Source: Prodigiosinella confusarubida (GTDB taxonomy: Bacteria; Pseudomonadota; Gammaproteobacteria; Enterobacterales; Enterobacteriaceae). From it: a stretch of DNA of 64,000 bases. Below, piece by piece: positions 51,301-59,670 of this stretch. Below the pieces are notes generated by a model. The model was not told the DNA's origin. It was given only the letters and a program-made list of their open reading frames with translations, and did not search any database. The DNA lies in assembly GCF_002847015.1 (NCBI RefSeq), contig NZ_CP025085.1:3782001-3846000 (forward strand), read 5' to 3'. The position numbers and the translations under genes are program-made. Within the stretch, counting starts at the first letter, position 1; each line of letters begins with the position of its first letter.

Positions 51301-51450
51301 GGTGTTCCACAGTTTACTGAAACCCGAAAGGAGATCGACCCCGTTAATCGCATTATTACCGGCGCGGCTTGCGCTATGCGCCGGAATGGCGCCCAAGGCA
51401 ACCGCGACGGCAACAAACGTGGCGGGACGCATACATCGTGGTATTTCCAT
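48340..51450 (-). CDS. Autotransporter with PAP2-type phosphatase passenger
   Basis: A secreted or surface protein of 1036 residues. The signal peptide is about residues 1-26 (hydrophobic FVAVAVALGAIPAHSA). Residues 30-260 form a PAP2/class A acid phosphatase domain with all three motifs: K168-x6-R175-P176, PSGH at 204-207 and R240-x5-H246-x3-D250. Then come passenger repeats of the GTGELILSGDNTYSGGT and GVGSLNLTADSGFTG type, which build a beta-helix, and an outer-membrane beta-barrel of about 270 residues ending in Phe. It should export itself by type V secretion and dephosphorylate external substrates; vanadium haloperoxidases share the fold. The ATG at 51450 is preferred to the upstream one at 51477. 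The gene is alone, beside an integrase remnant. Confidence 0.9.
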   Translation of the reverse strand: MEIPRCMRPATFVAVAVALGAIPAHSASRAGNNAINGVDLLSGFSKLWNTGATWNTGTPTALGAPLLAYNIQYVIDRAHTRTEQQEIAAYYDDRRNQSYSVINGLGSLTNGYLAGSGAFTTIPVFDDTTKTVQYNDAGNGAGNSDSALGNVVRLVLALRNDASTTPAKNHYLYPRPWRQTDEDIVADSLKPERSTTPASDSGFPSGHTNAAYLSSIALAYAIPERFDSLLLRASQLGDNRIEAGMHSPLDVIGGRITATYFAIDNLSNSDNTQLKADSRAQALAYFTSQCGGDINNCVERVDPATDRFSAHSQDKATYTDRMTYGFTPIGPTNLAPVVPLNAEVLLETRFPYLGAAQRRDILASTEISSGYVVIDESGGYGRLNLFAAGDGYGAFNNTVTVDMRAEQGGFNARDAWRNDISGSGGLVKQGTGELILSGDNTYSGGTVVEGGTLTGYALAFGSGTITIGDNGTLKLDQSVDGSMDNILAGQGALIKTGVGSLNLTADSGFTGITQVRQGRLAVNGSLARSAVTVNSGATLGGNGTVGSTHIESGGILAPGNSVGLLTVNGDLNLDAGSIYQVQVTPAGVADRVNVAGVANINGAQLSLDVSQLLDPLAQLQILRAAGGVSGVFASPVLFNTVFLNLVVQYGAQDIALNLVRNNTAFADVVTNPNQRSTAQGIESLGVGNSLWNQVALSDTAGARDVFSSLTDEIHASTNSALIQLDQTVTNAMRDRLWSAQMHAKSHDRLAPEAQDRQQADLGQDSTVWLQVPDGSGHIGSTAATGRLNTDAHAVLVGADMPVNSVWRLGGLLGGGRSSANIDGRSGSSDSNNIHVGLYSDAQWGAFSLKTGATYGRHDINASRMVNYTGVPEHLDSDYRAASMQAFAELGYDIGSGSTFVQPFVGVDHTHLRTGGFSESGSAAALNARRQNNDVSFSTIGVHLASSFLLGQVQVLPYATLGWRNALGNTDIDSREAFTGGDDFTLVGAPLARHVAILSGGAEVVIGKRVSVGINYAAQIANNATDHNVKAVLTIHF

Positions 51451-51659
51451 TGTTACTTCATCCTTTAAGCATAACAACGTGAATAATGCGTAAAGAATGA
51501 GTAAATAATGGGTAATTTTAATTACGCCTTGATTACTTTTTGCCTATTTGATTGTGACACGCGGGCACTGTGAATAAGCAGACCCGGGAAATGGATGGTT
51601 GATAAATACACTTGCTCATATTTCAGTTCCCAACATCGAAAGCCGCCAGGCATCTTCCT

Positions 51660-52340
51660 TCATGTTCCTGCCGAAATATCCGACAAGTCTGCCGCCAAGC
51701 GGTCTAATGTTGGTCTTATGATCAGAGGCGCTGGGGCACCCTCAGGTGCCGTCAGACCAATGCGGTTGTGCCATATAGTCGGCAACCCTACCTTCGCGGT
51801 GCCAAACAGGTCATAAGCGGAACCGGCTACGAACACTGCATTGGCTGGTGCGATGCTTAACATTTCCAGCGCCATGCGATAAGGTACTGGGTTCGGTTTG
51901 TAGAACCCCGCTTTTTCCGATGTGATGACAACATCAAATGGCACCCCCATCAGGTCTGCGGCGATACGGCCCAGTCTCTCCGAGCAGTTGGTCACGATGC
52001 CCAGCTTATAGCGCGGCTTGAGTGCCGCCAATACCATACTGGCCTCGGCCCATGGCTGTAACTCGCTCCAGCGTGCTTCCAGGTTTGCTGCCGCCTCGCT
52101 ACCAAGCCCGACGTCAATCGCTGCCTCTTCGACCAACTTTTCATAGGGCCGATAACTGCCGCAGCCATAAGTAGCTTTCAGATACGCCATGCGCCATGTT
52201 TTCCCCATGTGATCGGAACCAGCTACTGAACTCCACAGCGTCCACGAGTCCAGCAAAGCAGTCAGCAGATCGAACAGCACCAGCTCGACTGGCGCTGCGG
52301 GTTGGTGAGGTCGTAGGGTAGTGGATAAGTTTGGCGTCAT
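51660..52340 (-). CDS. HAD-like hydrolase (haloacid dehalogenase type II-like)
   Basis: A 226-residue HAD protein. Motif I is in LVLFDLLTALLDSW, motif II in GIVTNCSERLG, motif III with Lys in SEKAGFYKPNP and motif IV in VFVAGSAYDLFGT. The pattern resembles L-2-haloacid dehalogenases and phosphatase relatives. It is the third gene of an operon with RidA and a D-serine dehydratase-like enzyme. Its substrate is unknown; removal of a by-product of that pathway is possible. Confidence 0.8.
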   Translation of the reverse strand: MTPNLSTTLRPHQPAAPVELVLFDLLTALLDSWTLWSSVAGSDHMGKTWRMAYLKATYGCGSYRPYEKLVEEAAIDVGLGSEAAANLEARWSELQPWAEASMVLAALKPRYKLGIVTNCSERLGRIAADLMGVPFDVVITSEKAGFYKPNPVPYRMALEMLSIAPANAVFVAGSAYDLFGTAKVGLPTIWHNRIGLTAPEGAPAPLIIRPTLDRLAADLSDISAGT

Positions 52341-52351
52341 TGCAGGGATTC

Positions 52352-52735
52352 CTATACATAGGTGAAGAGTTCAGCGACAGCGGTTATTTCTACCAACGCA
52401 CCGTAATGAAGTTGGCCGCAAGGAATGATTGTGCGAGCCGGCCGATGAGCACTCAGCAGTTCCGCATAATGCGTATTCACAGTTTGCCAATGCTCGACAT
52501 CAGAGATAAAGATCTGCACGTTTACCAGATTTGCCAGTGTTGCATCAGCAACATGGAGCACCGTCTCGACATTTTTCATAGCTTGCACGAACTGGGCTTC
52601 AATGCCATCGGGAAAAGTGCCCGTTCTTTGATTGAATGGCAGTTGCCCGGATACGAACAGCAAGTTCCCCGAAAGCACACCCTGAGAGTAATGACCCCCC
52701 GGCGGAGGCAACTGTTGTGATGTGATAATTTTCAT
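52352..52735 (-). CDS. RidA-family enamine/imine deaminase
   Basis: A 127-residue RidA (YjgF/YER057c/UK114) protein with LFVSGQLPFNQRTG and the catalytic arginine in RPARTIIP. RidA proteins hydrolyse 2-aminoacrylate and similar enamine products of PLP dehydratases. Here it lies 52 bases after such a dehydratase gene, so the pairing makes biochemical sense. The start follows GGAGAATATCC. The gene is a paralogue rather than the chromosomal housekeeping ridA, which lies next to pyrB/I in enterobacteria. Confidence 0.88.
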   Translation of the reverse strand: MKIITSQQLPPPGGHYSQGVLSGNLLFVSGQLPFNQRTGTFPDGIEAQFVQAMKNVETVLHVADATLANLVNVQIFISDVEHWQTVNTHYAELLSAHRPARTIIPCGQLHYGALVEITAVAELFTYV

Positions 52736-52787
52736 GGATATTCTCCGTTCTGGCGCTGGTTAAGGGATTAATAGCCGAAGACGCTAT

Positions 52788-53912
52788 TTACCAACCCGAG
52801 ATGCGTGGCCAGTAATCAAGGTGGCGCCCTTCAGTCAAGACGTGATAGCCGGCGTGCTGAGCGGCAGTAGCGCACGCATGATTGGGCAAAATCCGCAGTT
52901 GAGTGCCTATCGGCAGCACTGGGACAGATTCAAGGCGTCCCGAGCGCGAGGAGATGATTCCATGCTCCTGATTAGCCGCCGTAACGATCAGGTCGCCTAT
53001 AGGCTGACCTGACAAGTCGCAGACAATACCGTACCCTTGATCCACGTATTGTTGGACAGTACCACGATCCCGAGACAACGCCATCCATCCAGCATCGACC
53101 ATGGTCCAGCCTTTCTCAGTCTGATGACCAATGACCGTAGCCAGTACCGAGATAGCGATGTCCTGCACATTGCATACCCCAAGCCCAGCCATAACCAAGT
53201 CAAAGAACGCAAATACGCCGGCCCGAACTTCCGTGATACCGGACAGGTCGTGAGTAAACAGTGCGGTGGGAGTGGAACCTATGCTAATGATCGATAGTTC
53301 GAACCCTGCGTCGTTGAGCAAGCGTGCAGCCTCGATTACGGCGGCACGCTCTTGTAGTGCGTAAGCCTCGATATCAGCGATGGATCGGCTGTTGTACGAG
53401 TTTCCGGCGTGAGTCATAACACCGCTGACCCGGACCCCACTGTCACGAAACAAATTAGCGATCTCGACCAGTAATGTCGACTGCGGCACGATGCCCGAGC
53501 GATGCCCGTCGCAGTCGATCTCAAGAAGCACTTCGAAGGACTGCCCACGGCTGCGGGAAAAATCAGCCAACAGGCAGGCACATTCAAGATTATCAAGCAC
53601 CAGCTTTAAATCCGCCCCGTTCTCAATTAAGCGGGCGGCATGAGCGAACTTATTGGGGGATATACCAACGCTGTACAAGATATCGGTGAAACCCGCAGCC
53701 AAAAAAAAGTCCGCCTCACGCAATGTAGAAACAGTGATAGGGCCTCGTCCGTCAGCAAACAAGCGCTTGGTGACCTCCAGACATTTATTGGTTTTGACAT
53801 GTGGCCGCAGTGTTACGTTGAACTGCGTCAGCTTGTCACGCATGCGCAGAATATTGTTGTCCAGGCGGTCGCGGTCCAGTAACAGCGCGGGGGTATCGAT
53901 TATTTCTGCCAT
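52788..53912 (-). CDS. D-serine dehydratase-like / D-threonine aldolase-like PLP-zinc enzyme
   Basis: A 374-residue fold-type III PLP enzyme of the DSD1 family. The PLP lysine is in RPHVKTNK near residue 40, and the C-terminal NHACATAAQH gives the His-x-Cys zinc site typical of this family. Known members dehydrate D-serine or D-threo-3-hydroxyaspartate, or cleave D-threonine. Downstream RidA favours a dehydratase that releases an enamine. The gene starts 87 bases from a divergent LysR gene, the likely regulator. Amino acid identity of the substrate is an inference. Confidence 0.82.
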   Translation of the reverse strand: MAEIIDTPALLLDRDRLDNNILRMRDKLTQFNVTLRPHVKTNKCLEVTKRLFADGRGPITVSTLREADFFLAAGFTDILYSVGISPNKFAHAARLIENGADLKLVLDNLECACLLADFSRSRGQSFEVLLEIDCDGHRSGIVPQSTLLVEIANLFRDSGVRVSGVMTHAGNSYNSRSIADIEAYALQERAAVIEAARLLNDAGFELSIISIGSTPTALFTHDLSGITEVRAGVFAFFDLVMAGLGVCNVQDIAISVLATVIGHQTEKGWTMVDAGWMALSRDRGTVQQYVDQGYGIVCDLSGQPIGDLIVTAANQEHGIISSRSGRLESVPVLPIGTQLRILPNHACATAAQHAGYHVLTEGRHLDYWPRISGW

Positions 53913-53999
53913 TTGTAGTCTCCTGTAAAAGCGCTATTATAAATCACCAAAACCCCCATGAACTTTAATGTTCCTAATTCTATGATTCAGTAATTATTA

Positions 54000-54905
54000 A
54001 TGACAGACTCATTTGAAATTCGTTTCTTGCTGGTCATTCGGGAAAGCAAAACCCTGCTAGAGGCATCACGTAAACTGAGGCTTACGCCTTCGGCGGTCAC
54101 TCAGCGACTTCAACAGATGGAGAAAAAACTCGACGTCCGTCTGTTAGACCGGTCCGCGCGAGGGCTACGCTTTACCGACGAAGGCGAGTTGTTATGTGTT
54201 CGTGGGGCCGAGTTACTTCAACAGTTCGACGCGCTGATGGATGATTTGCACGAACGGCGAAGGGGTTTTGTCGGTAAGTTGAAAATCAACGCCCCCTTTG
54301 GCTTTGGCAGACAATACGTTGCGCCTGCTGTTGCAGCCTTCAAAAGTTTCCATCCAGAGGTTGAAATTTCCTTGTATCTGTCTGACCAGCCGATGGTTGA
54401 AACAAGCGACCGCTTCGATGTGGTGATCCATATTGGCCAGCTTGGCGCGTCCAATCTGGTGTGTCGTACTCTTGCGCCGAACCGCCGATTCATCTGCGCC
54501 TCGCCTGCTTTCATTGCACAACATGGTCTGCCCGATAGCCCCGGACAACTTGCCAATTACCCTTGTATAGCACTGCATGAGAACAATGAAGATGTAACCC
54601 TATGGCACCTTCGCCGGGGTCGGGAAACCCAAAGCATACGTATTAAACCTTCGCTCAGTAGCAATGACGGCAACGTTATCAGGCAATGGGGATGTGATGG
54701 GCAAGGTATTATCCTGCGCTCAGAGTGGGATGTTGCCGACGCGTTAAAAGACGGTAGTCTTGTGCGATTACTTCCCACCTGGAAGTTGCCGGATGCGGAT
54801 ATCGTGGCGCTGACCCATCAGCGGGAGGGACTACCGGAGCGAGTCCGCAACTTCATGCGTTTTTTGCAGGACACGTTCATGCCTGCCCCGCCTTGGCGCG
54901 CGTGA
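54000..54905 (+). CDS. LysR-family regulator
   Basis: A 301-residue LysR protein. The N-terminal helix-turn-helix lies in LLEASRKLRLTPSAVTQRLQQ at residues 18-38, followed by the LysR effector-binding fold with FGFGRQYVAPAVAAF and SNDGNVIRQW. It belongs to the DsdC/CrgA-like group by general pattern. It is divergent from the D-serine dehydratase-like gene and presumably activates it. No strong ribosome site is seen in the AT-rich 87-base gap. Confidence 0.85.
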   Translation: MTDSFEIRFLLVIRESKTLLEASRKLRLTPSAVTQRLQQMEKKLDVRLLDRSARGLRFTDEGELLCVRGAELLQQFDALMDDLHERRRGFVGKLKINAPFGFGRQYVAPAVAAFKSFHPEVEISLYLSDQPMVETSDRFDVVIHIGQLGASNLVCRTLAPNRRFICASPAFIAQHGLPDSPGQLANYPCIALHENNEDVTLWHLRRGRETQSIRIKPSLSSNDGNVIRQWGCDGQGIILRSEWDVADALKDGSLVRLLPTWKLPDADIVALTHQREGLPERVRNFMRFLQDTFMPAPPWRA

Positions 54906-54936
54906 CCGATTCTTTCGCATTAACTACCTATGGGGT

Positions 54937-55159
54937 TTAAGGTCCAGTAAAAAAACTGGAGAGAGTCAGGCCACGTTCGCGTGCTGACACCCCAAGCTGT
55001 TTTCCGATATCCGGAAACGCGGGAAGAATAATGTTGCTAGACAGTATGTCTAATGGCAGAAAGGCCAGCCAGTAACGCTACAATTTTACCTGTTAATCGC
55101 GAGCCATCGGAGGAATGGATTTTCACTCTGCCTTCAGTGGGGATGCTTTTCGTTTTCAT
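54937..55159 (-). pseudogene. N-terminal fragment of Bcr/CflA-type MFS transporter
   Basis: On the minus strand, a frame opens at 55159 (MKTKSIPTEGRVKIHSSDG), then after a frameshift near 55060 continues as LPLDILSSNIILPAFPDIG, QLGVSARERG and LSSFFTGP, ending at TAA 54937. The first helix and loop match drug MFS transporters of the Bcr/CflA type. The remaining about 320 residues are missing. A small open frame before it (to 55365) has no recognisable family. Confidence 0.6.
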
Positions 55160-55305
55160 GGTGAACGCTCAACGACAATGGCTGGCAGAAATACGCTGTT
55201 CATGCCCGGCGTCGCGGGTGCAAATATGCCGCCCCCCGTTACAACCGTTCGCTTTTGACCTTTAGATGCCATCATCAGGTTCCTTAATTTCTCAGTCAGC
55301 GCAGG

Positions 55306-55343
55306 AAAAACCACAGACCATCGCCGATGACAATGGTCTGTGG
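55306..55343 (-). terminator. Rho-independent terminator of second RND operon
   Basis: CCACAGACCAT at 55311-55321 and ATGGTCTGTGG at 55333-55343 form a perfect 11-base stem. On the minus strand the stem is followed by TTTTT at 55310-55306. It lies 51 bases after the stop of the RND pump gene. Confidence 0.88.
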
Positions 55344-55394
55344 TGAGGCTAAACGGCAAAAACACTATTTAGCCATTCTCCCCCCCGACGATGC

Positions 55395-58300
55395 TTACAC
55401 CGATGCCTGCCTTTCGTTCTGCGACTGATTGTCAGGACGTATCTTGAACCAGATGGCATACATTGCCGGCAGGAATACCAGCGTGATGATGGTGCCGCCA
55501 AACGTCCCGCCTATCAAGGTATAAGCCAGCGCTCCCCAGAACACCGAGTGCGTCAGCGGGATAAATGCCAGAATGGCGGCCATCGCAGTAAGCACTACCG
55601 GCCGGGCTCGCTGCACCGTCGCCTCTACCACCGCATGGAACGGCGCCAGCCCTTCCTGCTCGTTATGATGGATCTGTCCTATCAGGATTAAGGTGTTACG
55701 CATCAGGATACCCGACAGCGCAATCAACCCCACAAGAGCATTGATGCCAAAAGGCTGGTTGAAGATCAGCAGCGTTGGCACCACCCCAATCAATCCCAGA
55801 GGAGCAGTGAGAAATACCATCACCATCGCTGACATTGAACGCACTTGCAGGATGATGATAAGCAGCGTCATGCCAATCATGATGGGGAACAGCGGCGCCA
55901 TCGCTTTAGTGGCTTTTCCTGACTCTTCAATCGAGCCAGCCTTCTCTATACGGTATCCGGCCGGAAGCGTGTCAATGACAGGTTGTAGTTTTTTCTGGAT
56001 AGCCGTGGAAACATCCGGCGGTTGCAGATTTTCGGCGATATCCCCCCTTACGGTAATGGTTGGAGTTCGATCCCGACGGCGAAGCACAGGATCCTCCATA
56101 CGCACCTCGACATCACCAACCTGCGACAGCGGAATGCGCTGACCCGCAGCACCCACTAATGTAAAGCCGCCTATTTTTGCTGGATCGAACCGGATATCCC
56201 CTGCCGCACGCCCCATGACCTGAACCGAGCGAATGTCTTCACGCACAGACGTAATCGGCACACCTGAGAGCAGAAACTGAAGTTGCTGAGCGACTGCACT
56301 TGATGTCAACCCTATCGCTTGCAGGCGGTCCTGATTGAGCGTGAAATGCAGCGTCGGCACCCGTGGCCCCCAGTCGGTATTGACGGTTCTCATCATCGGG
56401 CTGGCCTGCAAAACCGCCTCCACCCTGTCTGCAATCTCGCGCAGTTTGGTGGGATCCGGCCCCATAACACGCCAGGCCACCGGATAGGGGGAATATGGAC
56501 CAAACACCAGTTGAGTCACGCGGACACGCGCTTCAGGGGCCAGCCCGTTGGCCACCGCCGCACGCAGTCGAAACTTAAGCGCCTCACGCGCTTGTGAGCT
56601 GTCCGTCAGCACAACAATCTTCGCAAACGACGGGTCTGGCAGCTCTGGCGCCATGGCCAGGAAAAAACGCGGCGGACCCTGCCCAATGTAAGACGTGACG
56701 ATTTTTGTCTCTTTCTGCTTTTTCAGCCACTCTTCGACTTTCGCCGTTGCAGCGCTGGTCTGCTCAATCGAGGTGCCGTAAGGCATCTGGATTTCTACCA
56801 GCACCTCCGGGCGGTCGGAGGTGGGGAAAAATTGTTTCTTCACCAGCCCCATGCCGAGAATGGCGGCGGTAAACACGGCAATCACAGTGCCCGCCACTAT
56901 CCATTTTCGCGCGATGACCCGGATCAGCAATCGACGAAAGCGATTGTAATGGCGAGTGTTATAGATAGCCGCGTGCCCACCCGCCACCGTTTTAATTTTC
57001 GGCAGCATTTTCACGCCCAGATAAGGTGTAAACGCCACCGCCACCACCCATGAAGCAATCAGGGCGATGCCCACAATCCAGAACATATTACTGGTATACT
57101 CACCAGCGGTGGATTGCGCAAAACCGTTGGGCATGAAGCCAACGGCTGTTACCAGCGTGCCAGCCAGCATTGGTGCAGCAGTGTGACTCCACGCATAGGC
57201 CGAGGCTTTGATACGGTCGTATCCCTCTTCCATTTTCACCACCATCATTTCGATGGCGATAATGGCATCATCCACCAGCAGACCCAGCGCCAGGATTAAT
57301 GAACCCAGCGTAATACGATCGAAATTTTTGCCGGTCGCTTCCATCACCACAAAGACGATAGCCAGCGTCAACGGCACGGCAGCGGCCACCACCACTCCCA
57401 CCCGCCAACCCATACTGACGAAACAGACCACCATCACCACGAGCAGCGCGACAAAGAATTTGATCATGAACTCGTCAACGGCTGAGCTAATATTGACTGA
57501 CTGATCGGTGACCTTCGTTAATGTCATGCCCAGTGGCATGCCCTTATTGATCTTGGCTGTTTCCGCATCCAGTGCCTTACCCAGATCCAGGCCGTTCCAG
57601 CCCTCACGCATCACAACACCTAGTAACAATGCCGGTTCACCCTGGTTACGGACCAGGAAGGTCGCAGGATCCTCGTAGCCACGCTCAACGGTTGCCACGT
57701 CCGACAACTGCAATGTCCTACCCTGTACGACGATAGGCGTTTCGCGGATCTTCTCCAGTTTATCGAAGGCACCATCCAGACGGATAAAGACCCGAGGCCC
57801 TTTGGTGTCAATCGAGCCGGCTGGCGTCAGTACGTTCTGACTGTTCAGGGCGGCGAAAATATCTTGTGGAGAAATGCCCAGCGTTGCCAGCCGGTCATGC
57901 GAGAACGAGACAAAGATGCGTTCAGCCTGCTCCCCGATAATATTGACTTTCTTAACCCCCGGCACATGCAGAAGGCGCTGGCGCAACGATTCAGCATCGC
58001 GGACCAGCAGGCGCGGTGGCTCTCCTTTCGCCTTCAGTGCAAAAAGCGCAAAGGTGACATCGGAAAATTCATCATTGACCAGTGGCCCGATCACACCTGC
58101 CGGCAAGTTTTTCGCTTCATCGCCGAGTTTCTTGCGCGCCTGATAAAACGCTTCCTGCACCTGCGAAGGCGGCGTGCTGTCCTGCAATGACAACATGGTA
58201 AACGCCAGACCGGGGCGTGTGTAGGTCTCGCTTCGGTCGTACCATTTTAGCTCCTGCATACGCTTTTCCAGCGGTTCGGCAACCTGATCTTGCATTTCCT

Positions 58301-58484
58301 GCGCAGTGGCACCCGGCCAGGCAGAAATAATCGTCATCTGTTTGACCGTAAACGGCGGATCTTCTGCACGTCCCAGCTCAAGGAAGGAGAAAATACCGGC
58401 CACGGTAATCAGGATGATCAGGAATAAGGTAATCGAGCGCTCGCGGACGGCGATTGCAGAAAGATTGAATCGCCCGTTACTCAT
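55395..58484 (-). CDS. RND efflux pump inner-membrane transporter (second system)
   Basis: A 1029-residue RND transporter starting MSNGRFNLSAIAVRERSITL. The helix 4 aspartate pair is seen in LGLLVDDAIIAIEMM near 405, with FPTSDRPEVLVEIQMP in the second half. Its sequence is closer to VexF/MexK-like and metal-free drug pumps than to AcrB, but the substrate is unknown. It overlaps the adaptor gene by 4 bases. The outer channel is encoded divergently at 60375. Confidence 0.92.
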   Translation of the reverse strand: MSNGRFNLSAIAVRERSITLFLIILITVAGIFSFLELGRAEDPPFTVKQMTIISAWPGATAQEMQDQVAEPLEKRMQELKWYDRSETYTRPGLAFTMLSLQDSTPPSQVQEAFYQARKKLGDEAKNLPAGVIGPLVNDEFSDVTFALFALKAKGEPPRLLVRDAESLRQRLLHVPGVKKVNIIGEQAERIFVSFSHDRLATLGISPQDIFAALNSQNVLTPAGSIDTKGPRVFIRLDGAFDKLEKIRETPIVVQGRTLQLSDVATVERGYEDPATFLVRNQGEPALLLGVVMREGWNGLDLGKALDAETAKINKGMPLGMTLTKVTDQSVNISSAVDEFMIKFFVALLVVMVVCFVSMGWRVGVVVAAAVPLTLAIVFVVMEATGKNFDRITLGSLILALGLLVDDAIIAIEMMVVKMEEGYDRIKASAYAWSHTAAPMLAGTLVTAVGFMPNGFAQSTAGEYTSNMFWIVGIALIASWVVAVAFTPYLGVKMLPKIKTVAGGHAAIYNTRHYNRFRRLLIRVIARKWIVAGTVIAVFTAAILGMGLVKKQFFPTSDRPEVLVEIQMPYGTSIEQTSAATAKVEEWLKKQKETKIVTSYIGQGPPRFFLAMAPELPDPSFAKIVVLTDSSQAREALKFRLRAAVANGLAPEARVRVTQLVFGPYSPYPVAWRVMGPDPTKLREIADRVEAVLQASPMMRTVNTDWGPRVPTLHFTLNQDRLQAIGLTSSAVAQQLQFLLSGVPITSVREDIRSVQVMGRAAGDIRFDPAKIGGFTLVGAAGQRIPLSQVGDVEVRMEDPVLRRRDRTPTITVRGDIAENLQPPDVSTAIQKKLQPVIDTLPAGYRIEKAGSIEESGKATKAMAPLFPIMIGMTLLIIILQVRSMSAMVMVFLTAPLGLIGVVPTLLIFNQPFGINALVGLIALSGILMRNTLILIGQIHHNEQEGLAPFHAVVEATVQRARPVVLTAMAAILAFIPLTHSVFWGALAYTLIGGTFGGTIITLVFLPAMYAIWFKIRPDNQSQNERQASV

Positions 58485-59593
58485 GGCCTGCTCCCAGCGA
58501 CACTTATATCGCTTTGTTCATTTATTCGTACTTTCTCGCCGTCATGCAGTAAATGCGCTCCCAGGGCGACGACCTTCTCGCCGGCATTGAAGCCCCCAGT
58601 CACTCTTGCCGTATCGTCACCCAGGCCAAGTACCTGAACAGGCCGCCATGACACTTTTGCCGGGTGGCTTGAAATAGTCCAGACACCCGGCCCTTTACCC
58701 GGATCATAGATTGCAGCCAGAGGTACCTGAAGTACCTGCTGGCGGGTTGTTTTATCTTCTGCAATATGGAGCGTAACGGTTGAGCCAAGCGGTGCGCTTG
58801 CCAGCGCCCCTTCCAGAACATACCTCGCCTCGAAGGTGCGCGTCACAGGATCGGCCGCATCGGAGAGCAGGCGCAATTTCGCAGGAACTGACTGGTTTTC
58901 GATACCGTACAGCGTTGCCTGGGCCTCGCTGCCTACAACTGGTCGTAGCGTCTCGGGCAACTGAACGATGGCCTCGCGCTGCCCGGCTCTGGCTAACCGG
59001 ACAACAGGCTGCCCGGCACTGACAACCTGGCCGGGTTCTGCCAGCGTATCCATTACCACGCCGTCGGCATCGGCTAGCAGTACGGCATAGCCCATGGCGT
59101 TTTGTGCCACATTCGCCTGCGCCTGAGCCGCACTGAGTTCAGCTTTGGCTGTATCAGCGGCGGCCTTTATCTGATCGTAGGCCGATGCAGATACTGCGCC
59201 TGCAGCGACCAGACCGCGATAACGCGCCTCGTCATCAGCTGTCTGTCTGGCGCGTGCCCGTGCAGCAACGACGGCCTGTTGCTGAGCTTGCGCCTTCAAC
59301 CTCAGGTCAACGGGGTCCAGACGCATCAATGGCTGACCGCGTTTAACGGTCTGGCCAGTATCCACCAGACGTTCAAGGATTTTGCCTTGCACTCGAAAAC
59401 CGAGGTTGCTCTGAATTCGTGCGACAACAACACCGGTGAATGCGCGAGAGGCATCGACAGCACTCACCACAGTTGCAGCCCTTACCAGTGGAGGTTGATT
59501 ACGCGGATCGTCTACGCCGGAAGGGTCGCCGCAGGCCACAAGGGCAAGCGGCAACAGGCAAATAGCAAAAGTGGCAGGTTTGAGCCTGAGCAT
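58481..59593 (-). CDS. Membrane-fusion protein of the second RND system (lipoprotein)
   Basis: A 370-residue adaptor with lipobox LPLALVACGDPSG. Lipoyl halves are visible as LGFRVQGKILERLVDTGQTV and GVVMDTLAEPGQVV, with the helical hairpin between them. It is the first gene of a two-gene operon on the minus strand. A GTGAC-N14-GTCAC operator lies 50-73 bases upstream of the ATG. Confidence 0.9.
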   Translation of the reverse strand: MLRLKPATFAICLLPLALVACGDPSGVDDPRNQPPLVRAATVVSAVDASRAFTGVVVARIQSNLGFRVQGKILERLVDTGQTVKRGQPLMRLDPVDLRLKAQAQQQAVVAARARARQTADDEARYRGLVAAGAVSASAYDQIKAAADTAKAELSAAQAQANVAQNAMGYAVLLADADGVVMDTLAEPGQVVSAGQPVVRLARAGQREAIVQLPETLRPVVGSEAQATLYGIENQSVPAKLRLLSDAADPVTRTFEARYVLEGALASAPLGSTVTLHIAEDKTTRQQVLQVPLAAIYDPGKGPGVWTISSHPAKVSWRPVQVLGLGDDTARVTGGFNAGEKVVALGAHLLHDGEKVRINEQSDISVAGSRP

Positions 59594-59642
59594 GGGTTTC
59601 CCTTATTTGATTTAACAGGACAGTAACCGCATTCTCAGACTA

Positions 59643-59666
59643 GTGACCAATAATGTCAATAGTCAC
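59643..59666. promoter_or_regulatory. Operator copy 1 (GTGAC-N14-GTCAC) before efflux adaptor gene
   Basis: A 24-base inverted-repeat site beginning GTGACCA and ending TAGTCAC. It lies directly between the end of the TetR gene and the adaptor gene. The same pattern occurs at 60324. Confidence 0.75.
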
Positions 59667-59670
59667 AATC

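Noticed and set aside
55053..55265. A 70-codon plus-strand open frame
   Set aside because: It lies opposite the MFS remnant and has no family pattern; better explained as chance.
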